DNA from: Sinomicrobium pectinilyticum
Lineage (GTDB): Bacteria > Bacteroidota > Bacteroidia > Flavobacteriales > Flavobacteriaceae
DNA length: 64,000 nucleotides
Direction: 5' to 3'
NCBI RefSeq assembly: GCF_003725735.1
Contig: NZ_RJTM01000011.1
Coordinates: 1-64,000 of the forward strand
Numbering within the stretch: the stretch's first letter is position 1; each line of letters begins with the position of its first letter. The position numbers were made by a program, and so were the translations under genes. The notes under the pieces are model-generated. The model was given only the letters and a program-made list of their open reading frames with translations, did no database searches and was not told the origin of the DNA. Below are positions 26,483 through 36,167 of the stretch, one piece after another.

Positions 26483-28174
26483 TTATTCTTTAATGTCCTG
26501 CAGGCGTAATTGCAGGTCCACATTACCGTTCCAATGATTTTCCTCGATGCAGTATACTGCCCGGAAGGGCTTTTGGTTGCTGATGATCTCCTTTTTGTTT
26601 CCCAGGTTGAAACCTATACCACCGAATGCAGGGGAACTGTGTTGGGTGACAGTGACTTTCAGGTGTTTTTCATCTTCGCCAACTCCTTTGCCATAACCGG
26701 TATCCCGCAGACGGGATGACATGAAAACAGGAGCCATATTTCCAGGTCCGAACGGAGCAAACTGCTTCAATATGCGGTAGAATTTAGGAGTTATGGCCTG
26801 CAGTTCCAGTTCTGCATCTACAACAATTTCCGGGACCAGGAGTTTTTTGTCTATGGTAGAAGAGACCACGGTTTCAAATTTTTGCTTGAATTCTTCGTAT
26901 TGTTCCGGCAAAAGGGTGAGACCGGCTGCATATTTATGCCCCCCGAACTGCTCAATACAATCCGCACAATGTTCCAGGGCGTTATAAACATCGAACCCTT
27001 TTATGGACCGGGCGGATGCGGCCAGCTTGTTCCCGGTCCTGGTGAATACGAGGGTGGGACGATAGTACGTTTCCGTAAGCCTGGATGCTACGATGCCTAT
27101 AACTCCCTTATGCCAGTCTTTGTCATAGACCACAGTGGTAAATTTTTCCTGCTCCATCCGGTCTGTGATCTGTTGCAGGGCTTCTTCGGTTATTTGTTTG
27201 TCGAGCAGCCTTCTGTCCGTATTGAAGATCTCAATTTCCTCTGCGAATTTTACTGCTGTGTCAAAATCGGTTTCCGTGAGGAGGTTTACGGCATGCAGGC
27301 CGTGTTTCATACGTCCTGCGGCATTGATTCGCGGGGCAACGATGAAAACCACATCAGATATATTCAGTTGTTGTTTGTTGAGGGTATGGATTATTGCCTT
27401 AATACCTGCCCTGGGCCGGGAATTTATTTGCTTAAGCCCGAAATGGGCAAGTACCCGGTTCTCTCCGGTAATAGGAACGATGTCGGCAGCAATGGCCGTC
27501 GCCACCAGGTCCAGGTAAGGAATAAGGTCTGCGGTATTTTGCCCCCGGCGCGATGCCAGGGCCTGGATGAGCTTGAAACCCACGCCGCAGCCGCACAGTT
27601 CATCGTACGGATACTCACAATCTTCCCTTTTCGGGTCCAGTACGGCTATCGCGTCCGGAAGTGTTTCTCCGGGACGGTGGTGGTCACAAACAATAAAATC
27701 AATATTTTTTTCTCCTGCATACCTGATCTTGTCTATGGCCTTGATGCCGCAATCCAAGGCTATGATAAGGGTGACCCCGTTATCCGACGCATAATCGATG
27801 CCTTGAAAAGAAACGCCATAACCCTCTTCATAACGGTCCGGGATATAGGTAGCTACATGCGGATAGAAACTCTGGAGATACGAAGACATCAATGCTACCG
27901 ACGTCGTACCGTCCACATCATAATCGCCGTATACGAGGATGTTCTCTTCGTTTTTGACAGCCTGTTCTATACGACGGACGGCCTTGTCCATATCCCGCAT
28001 AAGGAACGGGTCGTGGAGATGGTCGAGAGATGGTCGGAAAAAGCGTTTGGCCTCTTCGAAGGTCTCTATATTGCGCTGTATGAGCAAGGTTGCAATAATA
28101 GAGTCCACACCGAGAGATGCGGCCAGTTGGCTTATTTTTTCCCTGTCCGGTTGTGGTTTTATGGTCCAGCGCAT
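26483..28174 (-). CDS. recJ: Single-stranded-DNA-specific exonuclease RecJ
   Basis: 5'-to-3' single-strand DNA exonuclease of recombination and mismatch repair. DHH-family motifs: VYGDYDVDGTTS (near 79-90), LDCGIKA, DHHRPGETLPDA, and the DHHA1-domain signature GGHKYAAGLTL. The 563-residue length is complete, including the C-terminal OB-fold. Its ATG lies five bases after the stop of the PNGase F-like gene, so it is probably translated from that transcript. Confidence 0.95.
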   Translation of the reverse strand: MRWTIKPQPDREKISQLAASLGVDSIIATLLIQRNIETFEEAKRFFRPSLDHLHDPFLMRDMDKAVRRIEQAVKNEENILVYGDYDVDGTTSVALMSSYLQSFYPHVATYIPDRYEEGYGVSFQGIDYASDNGVTLIIALDCGIKAIDKIRYAGEKNIDFIVCDHHRPGETLPDAIAVLDPKREDCEYPYDELCGCGVGFKLIQALASRRGQNTADLIPYLDLVATAIAADIVPITGENRVLAHFGLKQINSRPRAGIKAIIHTLNKQQLNISDVVFIVAPRINAAGRMKHGLHAVNLLTETDFDTAVKFAEEIEIFNTDRRLLDKQITEEALQQITDRMEQEKFTTVVYDKDWHKGVIGIVASRLTETYYRPTLVFTRTGNKLAASARSIKGFDVYNALEHCADCIEQFGGHKYAAGLTLLPEQYEEFKQKFETVVSSTIDKKLLVPEIVVDAELELQAITPKFYRILKQFAPFGPGNMAPVFMSSRLRDTGYGKGVGEDEKHLKVTVTQHSSPAFGGIGFNLGNKKEIISNQKPFRAVYCIEENHWNGNVDLQLRLQDIKE

Positions 28175-28179
28175 AGCAT

Positions 28180-30099
28180 TTATTCCTTTAATCGTATCCT
28201 GTTCTTAAAAATTTCCTTTCCCTTAACAAGTACCCGTATATAACATCGCATTTTCGGAAGATAAGAAAGGTCGTAGGTAAAACTGCCCCTGCTCAACTTC
28301 GTGTAATGGTGTTCTTCCAGGATGTGATCCTCGTTTTCCTGTTCTGTGATGAGTACTTTTACATCTTCTTCCGTGTTCGCAAAGTAATCGAGAGTAACAG
28401 GGCCGTCTGTCCGTGCGGGAAAAACGGCTATTGATGGTTCCGGATCTATCCGGTAAGGCATCCCTTGTTTCACGGTAAAATTGTAGCGGATACTACTTCC
28501 GAAATCCGATTCGAACTGCCGGATTGCCTGCCCGAGGGTATCGAGCAATTTTACCGAGCCCCTGCCCTCTTTGGTGTGGTACCAGAATTCCAGTCCGTTA
28601 CCGGCACGGTCCTCCGTCGTAAATATATAGTTACCGTCCGGAAGGGCCAGGGTATCCCTGTAAAGCGTATCCGGCTTTAAGGAAGTGCTGTCTTTTTCAA
28701 AGAGGATATTGTCGAAACTGTCCGTAATCCGGTAACTGTTTTGTCCCGGGTTTTTATTGGTCTTAAAATATACGACAATATCTTTCGGAAATATATCGGG
28801 CCTTTTATAGGTTGAGGTTTTGCTGTTGTCACCCGGAAAACCGTCTTTTTTGCCATTGGGGCGGGACAACGCTACCGTAAAAACAGCGGAATCTTTCGCA
28901 CTGAAAATCTCCTCGGGAAGGGTTATGACTGCCGTTTCCCCGAAAGGGATATTTCCCTTCCATTTAAAAGTTTTTTGCTTTTCTCCCCCGATAAAGTATT
29001 TGACGAGCATGGATCGAAGCGGATTTTCCCCGTTGTTTTTTACCCTGATAACCGGCAGTCCGCCGTTGGGATTTTCTCTTCCGTGCCCTGCTTCGTCGGA
29101 GGGAGACAATATATCCGTCAAGGTGACGTCGTTTCTGGCAGCTACCTTAGCGTATTCTATAATATAGGCGGTAATATGCTCCTGGGCACTCGGATTGTCA
29201 GTAGTGTAAGGCTCCATATCCACATCGAGGGTATAGTCTGCTCCGGGGGTAACAGCCAGTTGATATTCATCGGGTTGCAGCAGGTAACCGGGGCACCAGT
29301 TGGCCCGGTCGAATATCCAGGTTCCTGCCTGGGGATACAGCGGATTTTCCCCGCAGGCCATCCAGATGTTTTTACGGTTTATAAGGTTTCCGTTCCACTT
29401 GATATCCCGGTATTTGTCGCAGAATTCCCCGCAGCCGTTCCTGTCCATGCCATGGCCCGTATGATGCAGTTTCAGACGAGCGAAAACCGTTTCGGGTGTT
29501 GCTTTTATGGTAACGGGTTTCAGGTGGCTTTCTATAGGGTTTTCCTCATTGCCGTAATCGTAAATGCCGTCATAGACTTTATGAATGGCAGCAGGTTCTG
29601 CTACCGGGCTGCCTTTCATAATTTCAAAATCAACCGTTACTTTCCACCCTCTTGTCTTATTGTCTTCATAACCGGTATGGACATAATCTATGAGGACACT
29701 GTCCCTGAGGATACTATTGAAATCGGTAACATCTACTTTCCAGTCGAATTTCCACTCGTCGCGGAATCTTCCTCCGTATGGGGTGAGCATCCGGGCTATT
29801 TCGTAATTGAGTGTGTCTCCCCTTACGCCCCCGGTTTGCTTTACGATTACGTAGTCCAGGTAATCCCAGTCCGCGCACCGCATACCGTCCGGGCACTCGA
29901 ATGTGAGTCGTAGTATGACCGAACGTATATCCTCTTCCCGATCCGGAAAAACCGCCCACCTCGGGTAACTGTTAGTGCCTTTTGAGGGGTCGGTGACCAC
30001 GGTTTCTCCTTTGTGGGACACGACATGATGAATTTGTTGTGCGAATAAATTTCCACCGGTTCCCAGGCAAAAGAGGGCGACGAGCAGGAGTTGCTTCAT
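28180..30099 (-). CDS. Peptide-N-glycosidase F-related secreted protein
   Basis: 639 residues with a signal peptide (1-20, ending GNLFAQQ). The central about 350 residues resemble the two eight-stranded jelly-roll domains of peptide:N-glycosidase F: CADWDYLDYVIVKQTGG (N-terminal domain) and HHTGHGMDRNGCGEFCDKY with WNG-containing sequence after it (C-terminal domain, region of the essential Glu). A C-terminal extension of about 250 residues (from VIRVKNNGENPLRS) has Ig/jelly-roll-like strands and no clear T9SS signature. If active it would remove N-glycans from glycoproteins in the periplasm or outside the cell; homologues without activity exist. It sits 15 bases downstream of osmC and 5 bases upstream of recJ, an unusual combination. 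Confidence 0.85.
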   Translation of the reverse strand: MKQLLLVALFCLGTGGNLFAQQIHHVVSHKGETVVTDPSKGTNSYPRWAVFPDREEDIRSVILRLTFECPDGMRCADWDYLDYVIVKQTGGVRGDTLNYEIARMLTPYGGRFRDEWKFDWKVDVTDFNSILRDSVLIDYVHTGYEDNKTRGWKVTVDFEIMKGSPVAEPAAIHKVYDGIYDYGNEENPIESHLKPVTIKATPETVFARLKLHHTGHGMDRNGCGEFCDKYRDIKWNGNLINRKNIWMACGENPLYPQAGTWIFDRANWCPGYLLQPDEYQLAVTPGADYTLDVDMEPYTTDNPSAQEHITAYIIEYAKVAARNDVTLTDILSPSDEAGHGRENPNGGLPVIRVKNNGENPLRSMLVKYFIGGEKQKTFKWKGNIPFGETAVITLPEEIFSAKDSAVFTVALSRPNGKKDGFPGDNSKTSTYKRPDIFPKDIVVYFKTNKNPGQNSYRITDSFDNILFEKDSTSLKPDTLYRDTLALPDGNYIFTTEDRAGNGLEFWYHTKEGRGSVKLLDTLGQAIRQFESDFGSSIRYNFTVKQGMPYRIDPEPSIAVFPARTDGPVTLDYFANTEEDVKVLITEQENEDHILEEHHYTKLSRGSFTYDLSYLPKMRCYIRVLVKGKEIFKNRIRLKE

Positions 30100-30114
30100 A
30101 ATTGTATATGTCCC

Positions 30115-30534
30115 TTATTTTTGATGAAAAAAGGTCTTAATGTTCATTTTGGCAAAGTGACGGAACATTTCCATGACCCCGCAGTATTTTTCCACAGACA
30201 GGTCTACTGCCCTTTGTAATTTTTTTTCGTCGAGATTGTTACCGTGAAAGTGATATTCCACAGTAACTTCACGGTAATATTTGGGGTGTTCGTCCGTGAG
30301 TTCCGCATCTATTTCAATCACAAAGTCATCTACTTCCAGTTTCATTTTTTTGATAAGGGAAGCGACATCCAGCCCGGAGCATCCGGCCACTGCAGAAAGC
30401 ATTAATGCTTTGGGGCGTAAACCTTCTCCTTTTCCTCCGTCTTCGGGACTTGCATCTATTTTCAGTGTCCCGGCAGGGTTGGTGGATTCAAAAGCCATAT
30501 CGCCGAGCCATTTTGTAGTGACGTGATTTGTCAT
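30115..30534 (-). CDS. OsmC family peroxiredoxin-like protein
   Basis: 139-residue cytoplasmic OsmC/Ohr-type protein, a thiol-dependent reductase of hydroperoxides. The two active cysteines are C52 in AGCSGLDV and C118 in EKYCGVMEM. The YhfA-like layout (short N-terminal strand, central helix, no Ohr signature) fits the generic OsmC group. It has its own -7 box (30565-30572) and probably heads the osmC / PNGase F-like / recJ transcript. Confidence 0.9.
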   Translation of the reverse strand: MTNHVTTKWLGDMAFESTNPAGTLKIDASPEDGGKGEGLRPKALMLSAVAGCSGLDVASLIKKMKLEVDDFVIEIDAELTDEHPKYYREVTVEYHFHGNNLDEKKLQRAVDLSVEKYCGVMEMFRHFAKMNIKTFFHQK

Positions 30535-30564
30535 TATCTTAATTTTTTATGAGTTTGAAGACTC

Positions 30565-30572
30565 CAAAAGTA
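30565..30572 (-). promoter_or_regulatory. -7 element of osmC promoter (TACTTTTG on minus strand)
   Basis: Exact TAnnTTTG match on the minus strand, 30 bases upstream of the osmC ATG. Confidence 0.6.
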
Positions 30573-30698
30573 CGATTTTAATCAGGAAAAAGGAACGCTT
30601 TCCGGAGAGGTTCCGTTACTGTAAGGTTTTGCCCGGATACCCGTGCCGGCAAAAAGCTAAAGTTTGTAAAGGGGGCAGGTATCCCTGGCTATTTTGGC

Positions 30699-30706
30699 TA
30701 TTTTTG
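30699..30706 (+). promoter_or_regulatory. -7 element of lipoprotein promoter (TATTTTTG)
   Basis: Exact TAnnTTTG match, 19 bases upstream of the ATG at 30726, giving a very short leader. Confidence 0.55.
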
Positions 30707-30725
30707 CGGGAAAATAATAATTGAT

Positions 30726-31184
30726 ATGAAAAAAATACTGTTGTTGGTTTTTGCGATTACCGGTTTTGTGTTTACTTCCTGTAGTAATGATGATGATTCC
30801 GTATCTCCGGAAAAGGCTATAGAAGGTATCTGGGAAGCGAAAAATTATCATTTTATCCGTTACAAGGACGGGGAGAGGGTAAGTGAAACAGAAAATCTCT
30901 ATGATGAAAACAATGTGCTGGAACTGCGTTTTCGTGAAGATGGGTCCTTTGTGCATTATTACCGTGAAAACGGAGGAGAAGACGAAGGGTCTTACACAGG
31001 GACGTATACCATTGATGAAGATGAGATCATCATGGTGTACAAAGACAGTGAAGGTGGAGAGAAACTGAAGAGGGCGCAGTATGTGATCTCAAAGCGGTCA
31101 CTTACTATGGTTGTGGATGAGGTTAGTTCGCAGGGCGGTTCCGTTTACCGGGAAGTCACTACAACGGAATACCATAAGATGTAA
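30726..31184 (+). CDS. Lipocalin-like lipoprotein
   Basis: 152 residues. The leader ends in FTSC (lipobox) followed by SNDDDS, an acidic +2 to +6 stretch typical of surface-exposed lipoproteins in this phylum. The mature part begins AIEGIWEAKNYHF and alternates short strands (LELRFREDGSFVHYYREN, GTYTIDEDEIIMVYKD), matching the small lipocalin-like domain (lipocalin_4/5 type). Function unknown. It stands alone between osmC (divergent) and atpD. Confidence 0.75.
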   Translation: MKKILLLVFAITGFVFTSCSNDDDSVSPEKAIEGIWEAKNYHFIRYKDGERVSETENLYDENNVLELRFREDGSFVHYYRENGGEDEGSYTGTYTIDEDEIIMVYKDSEGGEKLKRAQYVISKRSLTMVVDEVSSQGGSVYREVTTTEYHKM

Positions 31185-31275
31185 TGTGGTGTAAATGCGG
31201 AAGGTAAAATTTTGCAGGGGTTAAATATTTCACAAAAAAACATGTGGAAATCATTTCCATATCTGTACAAAAAAT

Positions 31276-31283
31276 ATATCTTT
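31276..31283 (+). promoter_or_regulatory. -7 element of atpD promoter (TATCTTTG)
   Basis: Exact TAnnTTTG match in the form TATCTTTGCACC, about 110 bases before the atpD ATG, implying a leader of about 100 bases. Confidence 0.65.
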
Positions 31284-31389
31284 GCACCGCGAAAAAAATA
31301 TCTTGTTAACACAAGGGGAGAATCCCCGGAGAATGCAGAAGCAGGCAAGATTGTTTCAGTATGTAAAAAGCTACACATTAAAGATTTAA

Positions 31390-32901
<1,512 letters not shown>

Positions 32902-32956
32902 AATTGCTGTACGGTTGTAAACCGCAGACACTATAAATCGTAAAGATAAAGAATAT

Positions 32957-33235
32957 ATGTATTTAGAGATAGTATCACCTGAAGCTATCTTGTTTAGCGG
33001 AGAAGTAACCTCGGTTGCGGTTCCCGGAATAAACGGGGAGTTCCAGATGTTGAAAGATCACGCGCCTATCGTATCTCTTTTAGGGAAAGGCAATGTGAAA
33101 ATTTACGGAGATGTAAAGATCAGGGAAGAATTTCAGGGTAGGTTCTCCAAAGGGGAGAAGAACGAAATACTGTTGCCGATCAACTCCGGTACTATTGAAA
33201 TGAAAAACAACAGGGTGATTGTCCTTGCGGATTAA
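32957..33235 (+). CDS. atpC: ATP synthase F1 subunit epsilon (short form)
   Basis: 92 residues: MYLEIVSPEAILFSGEV, VPGINGEFQMLKDHAPIVS and a terminal RVIVLAD make the complete N-terminal beta-sandwich that contacts gamma and the c-ring. The two-helix C-terminal domain that inhibits ATP hydrolysis in E. coli (total about 138 residues) is absent, a usual feature in this phylum, so the helix-based inhibition is not available. It lies 55 bases after atpD and ends at a strong terminator. Confidence 0.93.
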   Translation: MYLEIVSPEAILFSGEVTSVAVPGINGEFQMLKDHAPIVSLLGKGNVKIYGDVKIREEFQGRFSKGEKNEILLPINSGTIEMKNNRVIVLAD

Positions 33236-33258
33236 TCGCGCTTAGGGAAAACAATAAA

Positions 33259-33290
33259 AATCCCCGGATGTGAGTCCGGGGATTTTTTTA
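33259..33290. terminator. Bidirectional terminator between atpC and hppD
   Basis: Perfect 10-bp stem AATCCCCGGA (33259-33268) / TCCGGGGATT (33275-33284) with a 6-base loop. A TTTTT run follows on the plus strand, and a T-rich tract follows on the minus strand too, so it serves both convergent units. Confidence 0.9.
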
Positions 33291-33318
33291 TGCTTTTTGT
33301 AATGTGATTTCCGGTCTT

Positions 33319-34458
33319 TTACAAAGTTCCCCGCAATTCCTGTTCCCTTTCGATAGCTTCAAACAGGGCTTTGAAGTTCCCTTTCCCGAAAGATTGTGCT
33401 CCTTTTCTCTGAATGATCTCGAAGAACATAGTAGGTCTGTCCAGTATGGGCTTCGTGAATATCTGGAGAAGATAGCCTTCGTCGTCCCGGTCGATCAGGA
33501 TATCGAGTTCTTTAAGGGGTTCCAGGTCTTCGTCTATTTCCCCCACCCTGTCCAGAATGGTTTCGTAATATGTTTTCGGAACTTTGAGGAATTCCACTCC
33601 GCGGTTGCGCAATTGTGTTACGGTTTCGATAATATTGTCGGTGGCAACGGCTATGTGTTGCACACCTGCGCCATTGTAGAAATCGATATATTCCTCGATC
33701 TGTGATTTTTTTCTTCCTTCTGCCGGTTCGTTAATAGGAAATTTGATCCTGCCGTTACCGTTGCTCATCACCTTGCTCATAAGTGCGGTATATTCGGTAG
33801 AAATATCCTTGTCGTCGAAAGAAATAAGCTGGGCAAAGCCCATGACCTTGGCATAGAACTCACACCACTTGTTCATCTCGTTCCAGCCCACGTTGCCCAC
33901 CATATGATCTATATATTTAAGTCCTGCGGCTTCCGGCTTATATGCAGGTGACCAAGGTTTGAACCCGGGCATGAAAACTCCCTTGTAATCCTTCCGTTCT
34001 ACGAATATATGAACGGTTTCCCCGTAAGTATGTATCCCGGAAAGTACAACTTTGCCCTGTTCGTCTTCTATGGTTTTGGGCTTCATATAGCTTTCGGCAC
34101 CGCGTTTGGTAGTTTCTTCATAGCTTTTGGTGGCATCGTCAACCCATAAAGCTACTACTTTCACTCCGTCACCGTGGGCATCGATATGCCTGTTGATATC
34201 TCCGCCAGATTGCAGGGGAGACGTCAGTACGAGACGTATTTTATCCTGTTGCAGTACATAAGATACCCTGTCCTTTACACCGGTTTCCAGCCCGGCATAA
34301 GCTACCGGCTGAAAGCCCCAGGCGGCTTGGTAATAATGTGCGGCCTGCTTGGCATTGCCAACGTATAGTTCTACATAATCCGTCCCCAGTATCGGCAGGA
34401 AATCTTCTGCCTGGGGAACTGTTTTTTCGAGATGAAGAGATGTATTATCGGTTTTCAT
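33319..34458 (-). CDS. hppD: 4-hydroxyphenylpyruvate dioxygenase
   Basis: Converts 4-hydroxyphenylpyruvate to homogentisate in tyrosine breakdown. Non-heme Fe ligands: His185 (YIDHMVGNV), His268 (VQHIAVATDN), Glu347 (FFEIIQRKG). The 379-residue length fits bacterial enzymes. It lies downstream of hmgA on the same strand, the next step of the same pathway, but a four-helix bundle gene with repeats now separates the two. Confidence 0.97.
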   Translation of the reverse strand: MKTDNTSLHLEKTVPQAEDFLPILGTDYVELYVGNAKQAAHYYQAAWGFQPVAYAGLETGVKDRVSYVLQQDKIRLVLTSPLQSGGDINRHIDAHGDGVKVVALWVDDATKSYEETTKRGAESYMKPKTIEDEQGKVVLSGIHTYGETVHIFVERKDYKGVFMPGFKPWSPAYKPEAAGLKYIDHMVGNVGWNEMNKWCEFYAKVMGFAQLISFDDKDISTEYTALMSKVMSNGNGRIKFPINEPAEGRKKSQIEEYIDFYNGAGVQHIAVATDNIIETVTQLRNRGVEFLKVPKTYYETILDRVGEIDEDLEPLKELDILIDRDDEGYLLQIFTKPILDRPTMFFEIIQRKGAQSFGKGNFKALFEAIEREQELRGTL

Positions 34459-34474
34459 TTTTTTTAAATTTGTT

Positions 34475-34502
34475 AATTAGTCAATTAGTTAATGTGCCAA
34501 TT
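34475..34502. repeat. Direct repeat, left copy, flanking S23/four-helix gene
   Basis: AATTAGTCAAT (34475-34485), a 6-base spacer, then ATGTGCCAATT (34492-34502). The same two 11-mers at the same spacing occur at 34920-34947. The end of the four-helix bundle gene lies inside this copy, so its last residues are encoded by repeat sequence. Confidence 0.85.
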
Positions 34503-34886
34503 GGCGGCGGGTTCGGACAGGTAATTTCTTCCTGTTTTGGATGTGGTGATGATTTTGTTTAATATCTTGAGGATTTTAAATACCTCATAAAGCAATTCTT
34601 TACAATGGGGATAACTCTTAATGGCTTCACATAAGAATAACCAATATTCGGTTTCGTCAGCTTCTTTTGCAGCTATTTTCATTTTGTGGATAAAATCAGC
34701 TTTGCTTTCCGCATTTTGTGCTTCTTTTATATTAGCACCGATGAAAGTTCCGGATTTCATGATTTGCCTGGCAAGAACATATTTCCTCCTTTCTTGCGGA
34801 AGTTCAGCATATTGAACAACTTTAACAGCAAAATTAAATGATTTTACGAGGATAATATTACCCTTGTATTTTTCATTGAAAGTCAT
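34485..34886 (-). CDS. Four-helix bundle protein (S23/IVP family)
   Basis: 133 residues, helical, of the TIGR02436-type family first noticed within intervening sequences of 23S rRNA genes and widely scattered in Bacteroidota. Features: FAVKVVQYAELPQERRKYVLARQI, then MKSGTFIGANIKEAQ (normally [RK]-x-x-x-[SA]-x-x-x-x-A-N-[IL]-x-E) and DFIHKMKIAAKEADETEYWL. It forms pentameric bundles in known structures; the role is unsettled. The last residues (NWHIN) are read from the flanking direct repeat. It splits hmgA from hppD on the same strand. A decayed relative is at 75-279. Confidence 0.85.
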   Translation of the reverse strand: MTFNEKYKGNIILVKSFNFAVKVVQYAELPQERRKYVLARQIMKSGTFIGANIKEAQNAESKADFIHKMKIAAKEADETEYWLFLCEAIKSYPHCKELLYEVFKILKILNKIITTSKTGRNYLSEPAANWHIN

Positions 34887-34919
34887 CGGTTAAAATTTTA
34901 ATGAATACGTTCTTTAATC

Positions 34920-34976
34920 AATTAGTCAATGTGATCATGTGCCAATTTGATAATTAACACATTGCCTAATTGGCAC
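34920..34976. repeat. Direct repeat, right copy, with inverted tail
   Basis: AATTAGTCAAT (34920-34930), 6 bases, ATGTGCCAATT (34937-34947): same order and spacing as the copy at 34475-34502. In addition GTGCCAATT (34939-34947) is followed 20 bases later by its reverse complement AATTGGCAC (34968-34976), making a 9-bp inverted repeat that this copy alone carries in full. Confidence 0.85.
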
Positions 34977-34985
34977 GTTATCGAA

Positions 34986-36167
34986 TTATTCCACCCAGGA
35001 TTTGTGATAGGAGTCATCCGCAATTTTCATGGCATCTTCCGTCAGCATCAGCGGCTTAAAGGTATCTACCATTACAGCAAGCTCATCCGTTTTTTCCTTT
35101 CCGATACTGCGTTCCACGGCACCGGGATGCGGGCCGTGGGGAATGCCTGCCGGGTGCAGGGAAATATGTCCGGCGGCAATATCGTTCCTGCTCATAAAAT
35201 CGCCGTCTACGTAATAGAGCACTTCGTCGCTGTCTATATTGCTGTGATTGTACGGTGCCGGAATACTCTCCGGATGGTAATCGTATAATCTGGGCACAAA
35301 ACTGCAAACCACGAAAGCATCGGTCTCGAAGGTTTGGTGCACCGGCGGCGGCTGGTGTATACGCCCGGTTATGGGTTCGAAATCATGAATGGAAAAAGCG
35401 TACGGGTAATTAAAGCCGTCATACCCGACGACATCAAAGGGATGTGTGGCATATACCACATCGAAGATCTCATTTTTCTTTTTGATCTTTACCAGGAATT
35501 CTCCCTTTTCGTCATGAGTTTCCAGTTCCTGTGGCTGGCGTATATCCCGCTCGCAGTAAGGTGAATGTTCCAGCAATTGCCCGAACCAGTTGCGATATTT
35601 TTTCGGAGTGTAGATCGGGCGGTGCGATTCCACGATAAAAAGGCGATTGTCTTCGGAACCTGCACTGAGCGAGGTCGAAGTGTCGAAATCCATTTTATAG
35701 ATGGTCCCCCTGGGAACAAGCAGGTAATCGCCGTATTTGAAATCGAGATTTCCCAGGTGTGTCCGGAGTTTGCCTTTTCCTTTGTGAATGAAGATCAGTT
35801 CGTCCGCATCTGCGTTTTTATAGAAATAGTCTTTGGTGGACTGTTCGGGTGCCGCCAGGATAATGCTGCAGTCACTATTGGTGAGCACTGTTTTCCTGCT
35901 TTGCAGGTAATCGTTCTCCGGAGTTATTTTAAATCCGTGAAAGCGATAGGATTTAATATTGTTGCCTACTGCGATCTTCGGCGCGACATCAACCGAATTT
36001 TTTATTTCTTTTACTTGGGTAGGCCGGTGCTCGTGGTAAATATTAGAGGACATACCGTCAAAGCCGACCGTGCCGAATAATTGTTCGTAATAAAGGCTGC
36101 CGTCCGGTTTACGGAATATGGTATGTCTTTTATGGGGTATTTTGCCCAGTTTGTGATAAAATGGCAT
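34986..36167 (-). CDS. hmgA: Homogentisate 1,2-dioxygenase
   Basis: Opens homogentisate to maleylacetoacetate in tyrosine breakdown. 393 residues; family motifs include YNHSNIDSDEVLYYVDG and the Fe-binding HPAGIPHGPHPG near the C-terminus. Residues about 163-171 (TSTSLSAGS) look like an in-frame insertion: homologues as I recall them run from DFDT straight to EDNRLF. Those nine residues are encoded by 35663-35682 plus flanks, a REP-like unit. The insertion lies in a loop before the second half of the protein, so activity may be retained. No other damage is seen. Confidence 0.95.
   Translation of the reverse strand: MPFYHKLGKIPHKRHTIFRKPDGSLYYEQLFGTVGFDGMSSNIYHEHRPTQVKEIKNSVDVAPKIAVGNNIKSYRFHGFKITPENDYLQSRKTVLTNSDCSIILAAPEQSTKDYFYKNADADELIFIHKGKGKLRTHLGNLDFKYGDYLLVPRGTIYKMDFDTSTSLSAGSEDNRLFIVESHRPIYTPKKYRNWFGQLLEHSPYCERDIRQPQELETHDEKGEFLVKIKKKNEIFDVVYATHPFDVVGYDGFNYPYAFSIHDFEPITGRIHQPPPVHQTFETDAFVVCSFVPRLYDYHPESIPAPYNHSNIDSDEVLYYVDGDFMSRNDIAAGHISLHPAGIPHGPHPGAVERSIGKEKTDELAVMVDTFKPLMLTEDAMKIADDSYHKSWVE
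35663..35682. repeat. REP-like unit inside hmgA
   Basis: CACTGAGCGAGGTCGAAGTG, an imperfect palindrome (CACT...AGTG ends). A degenerate relative lies between genes at 24384-24401. Read on the minus strand in frame it encodes about residues 162-169 of HmgA. Confidence 0.6.

Noticed and set aside
26882-28243. A 453-residue open frame antisense to recJ
   Set aside because: No family resemblance and unusual composition; recJ has all its motifs on the other strand.
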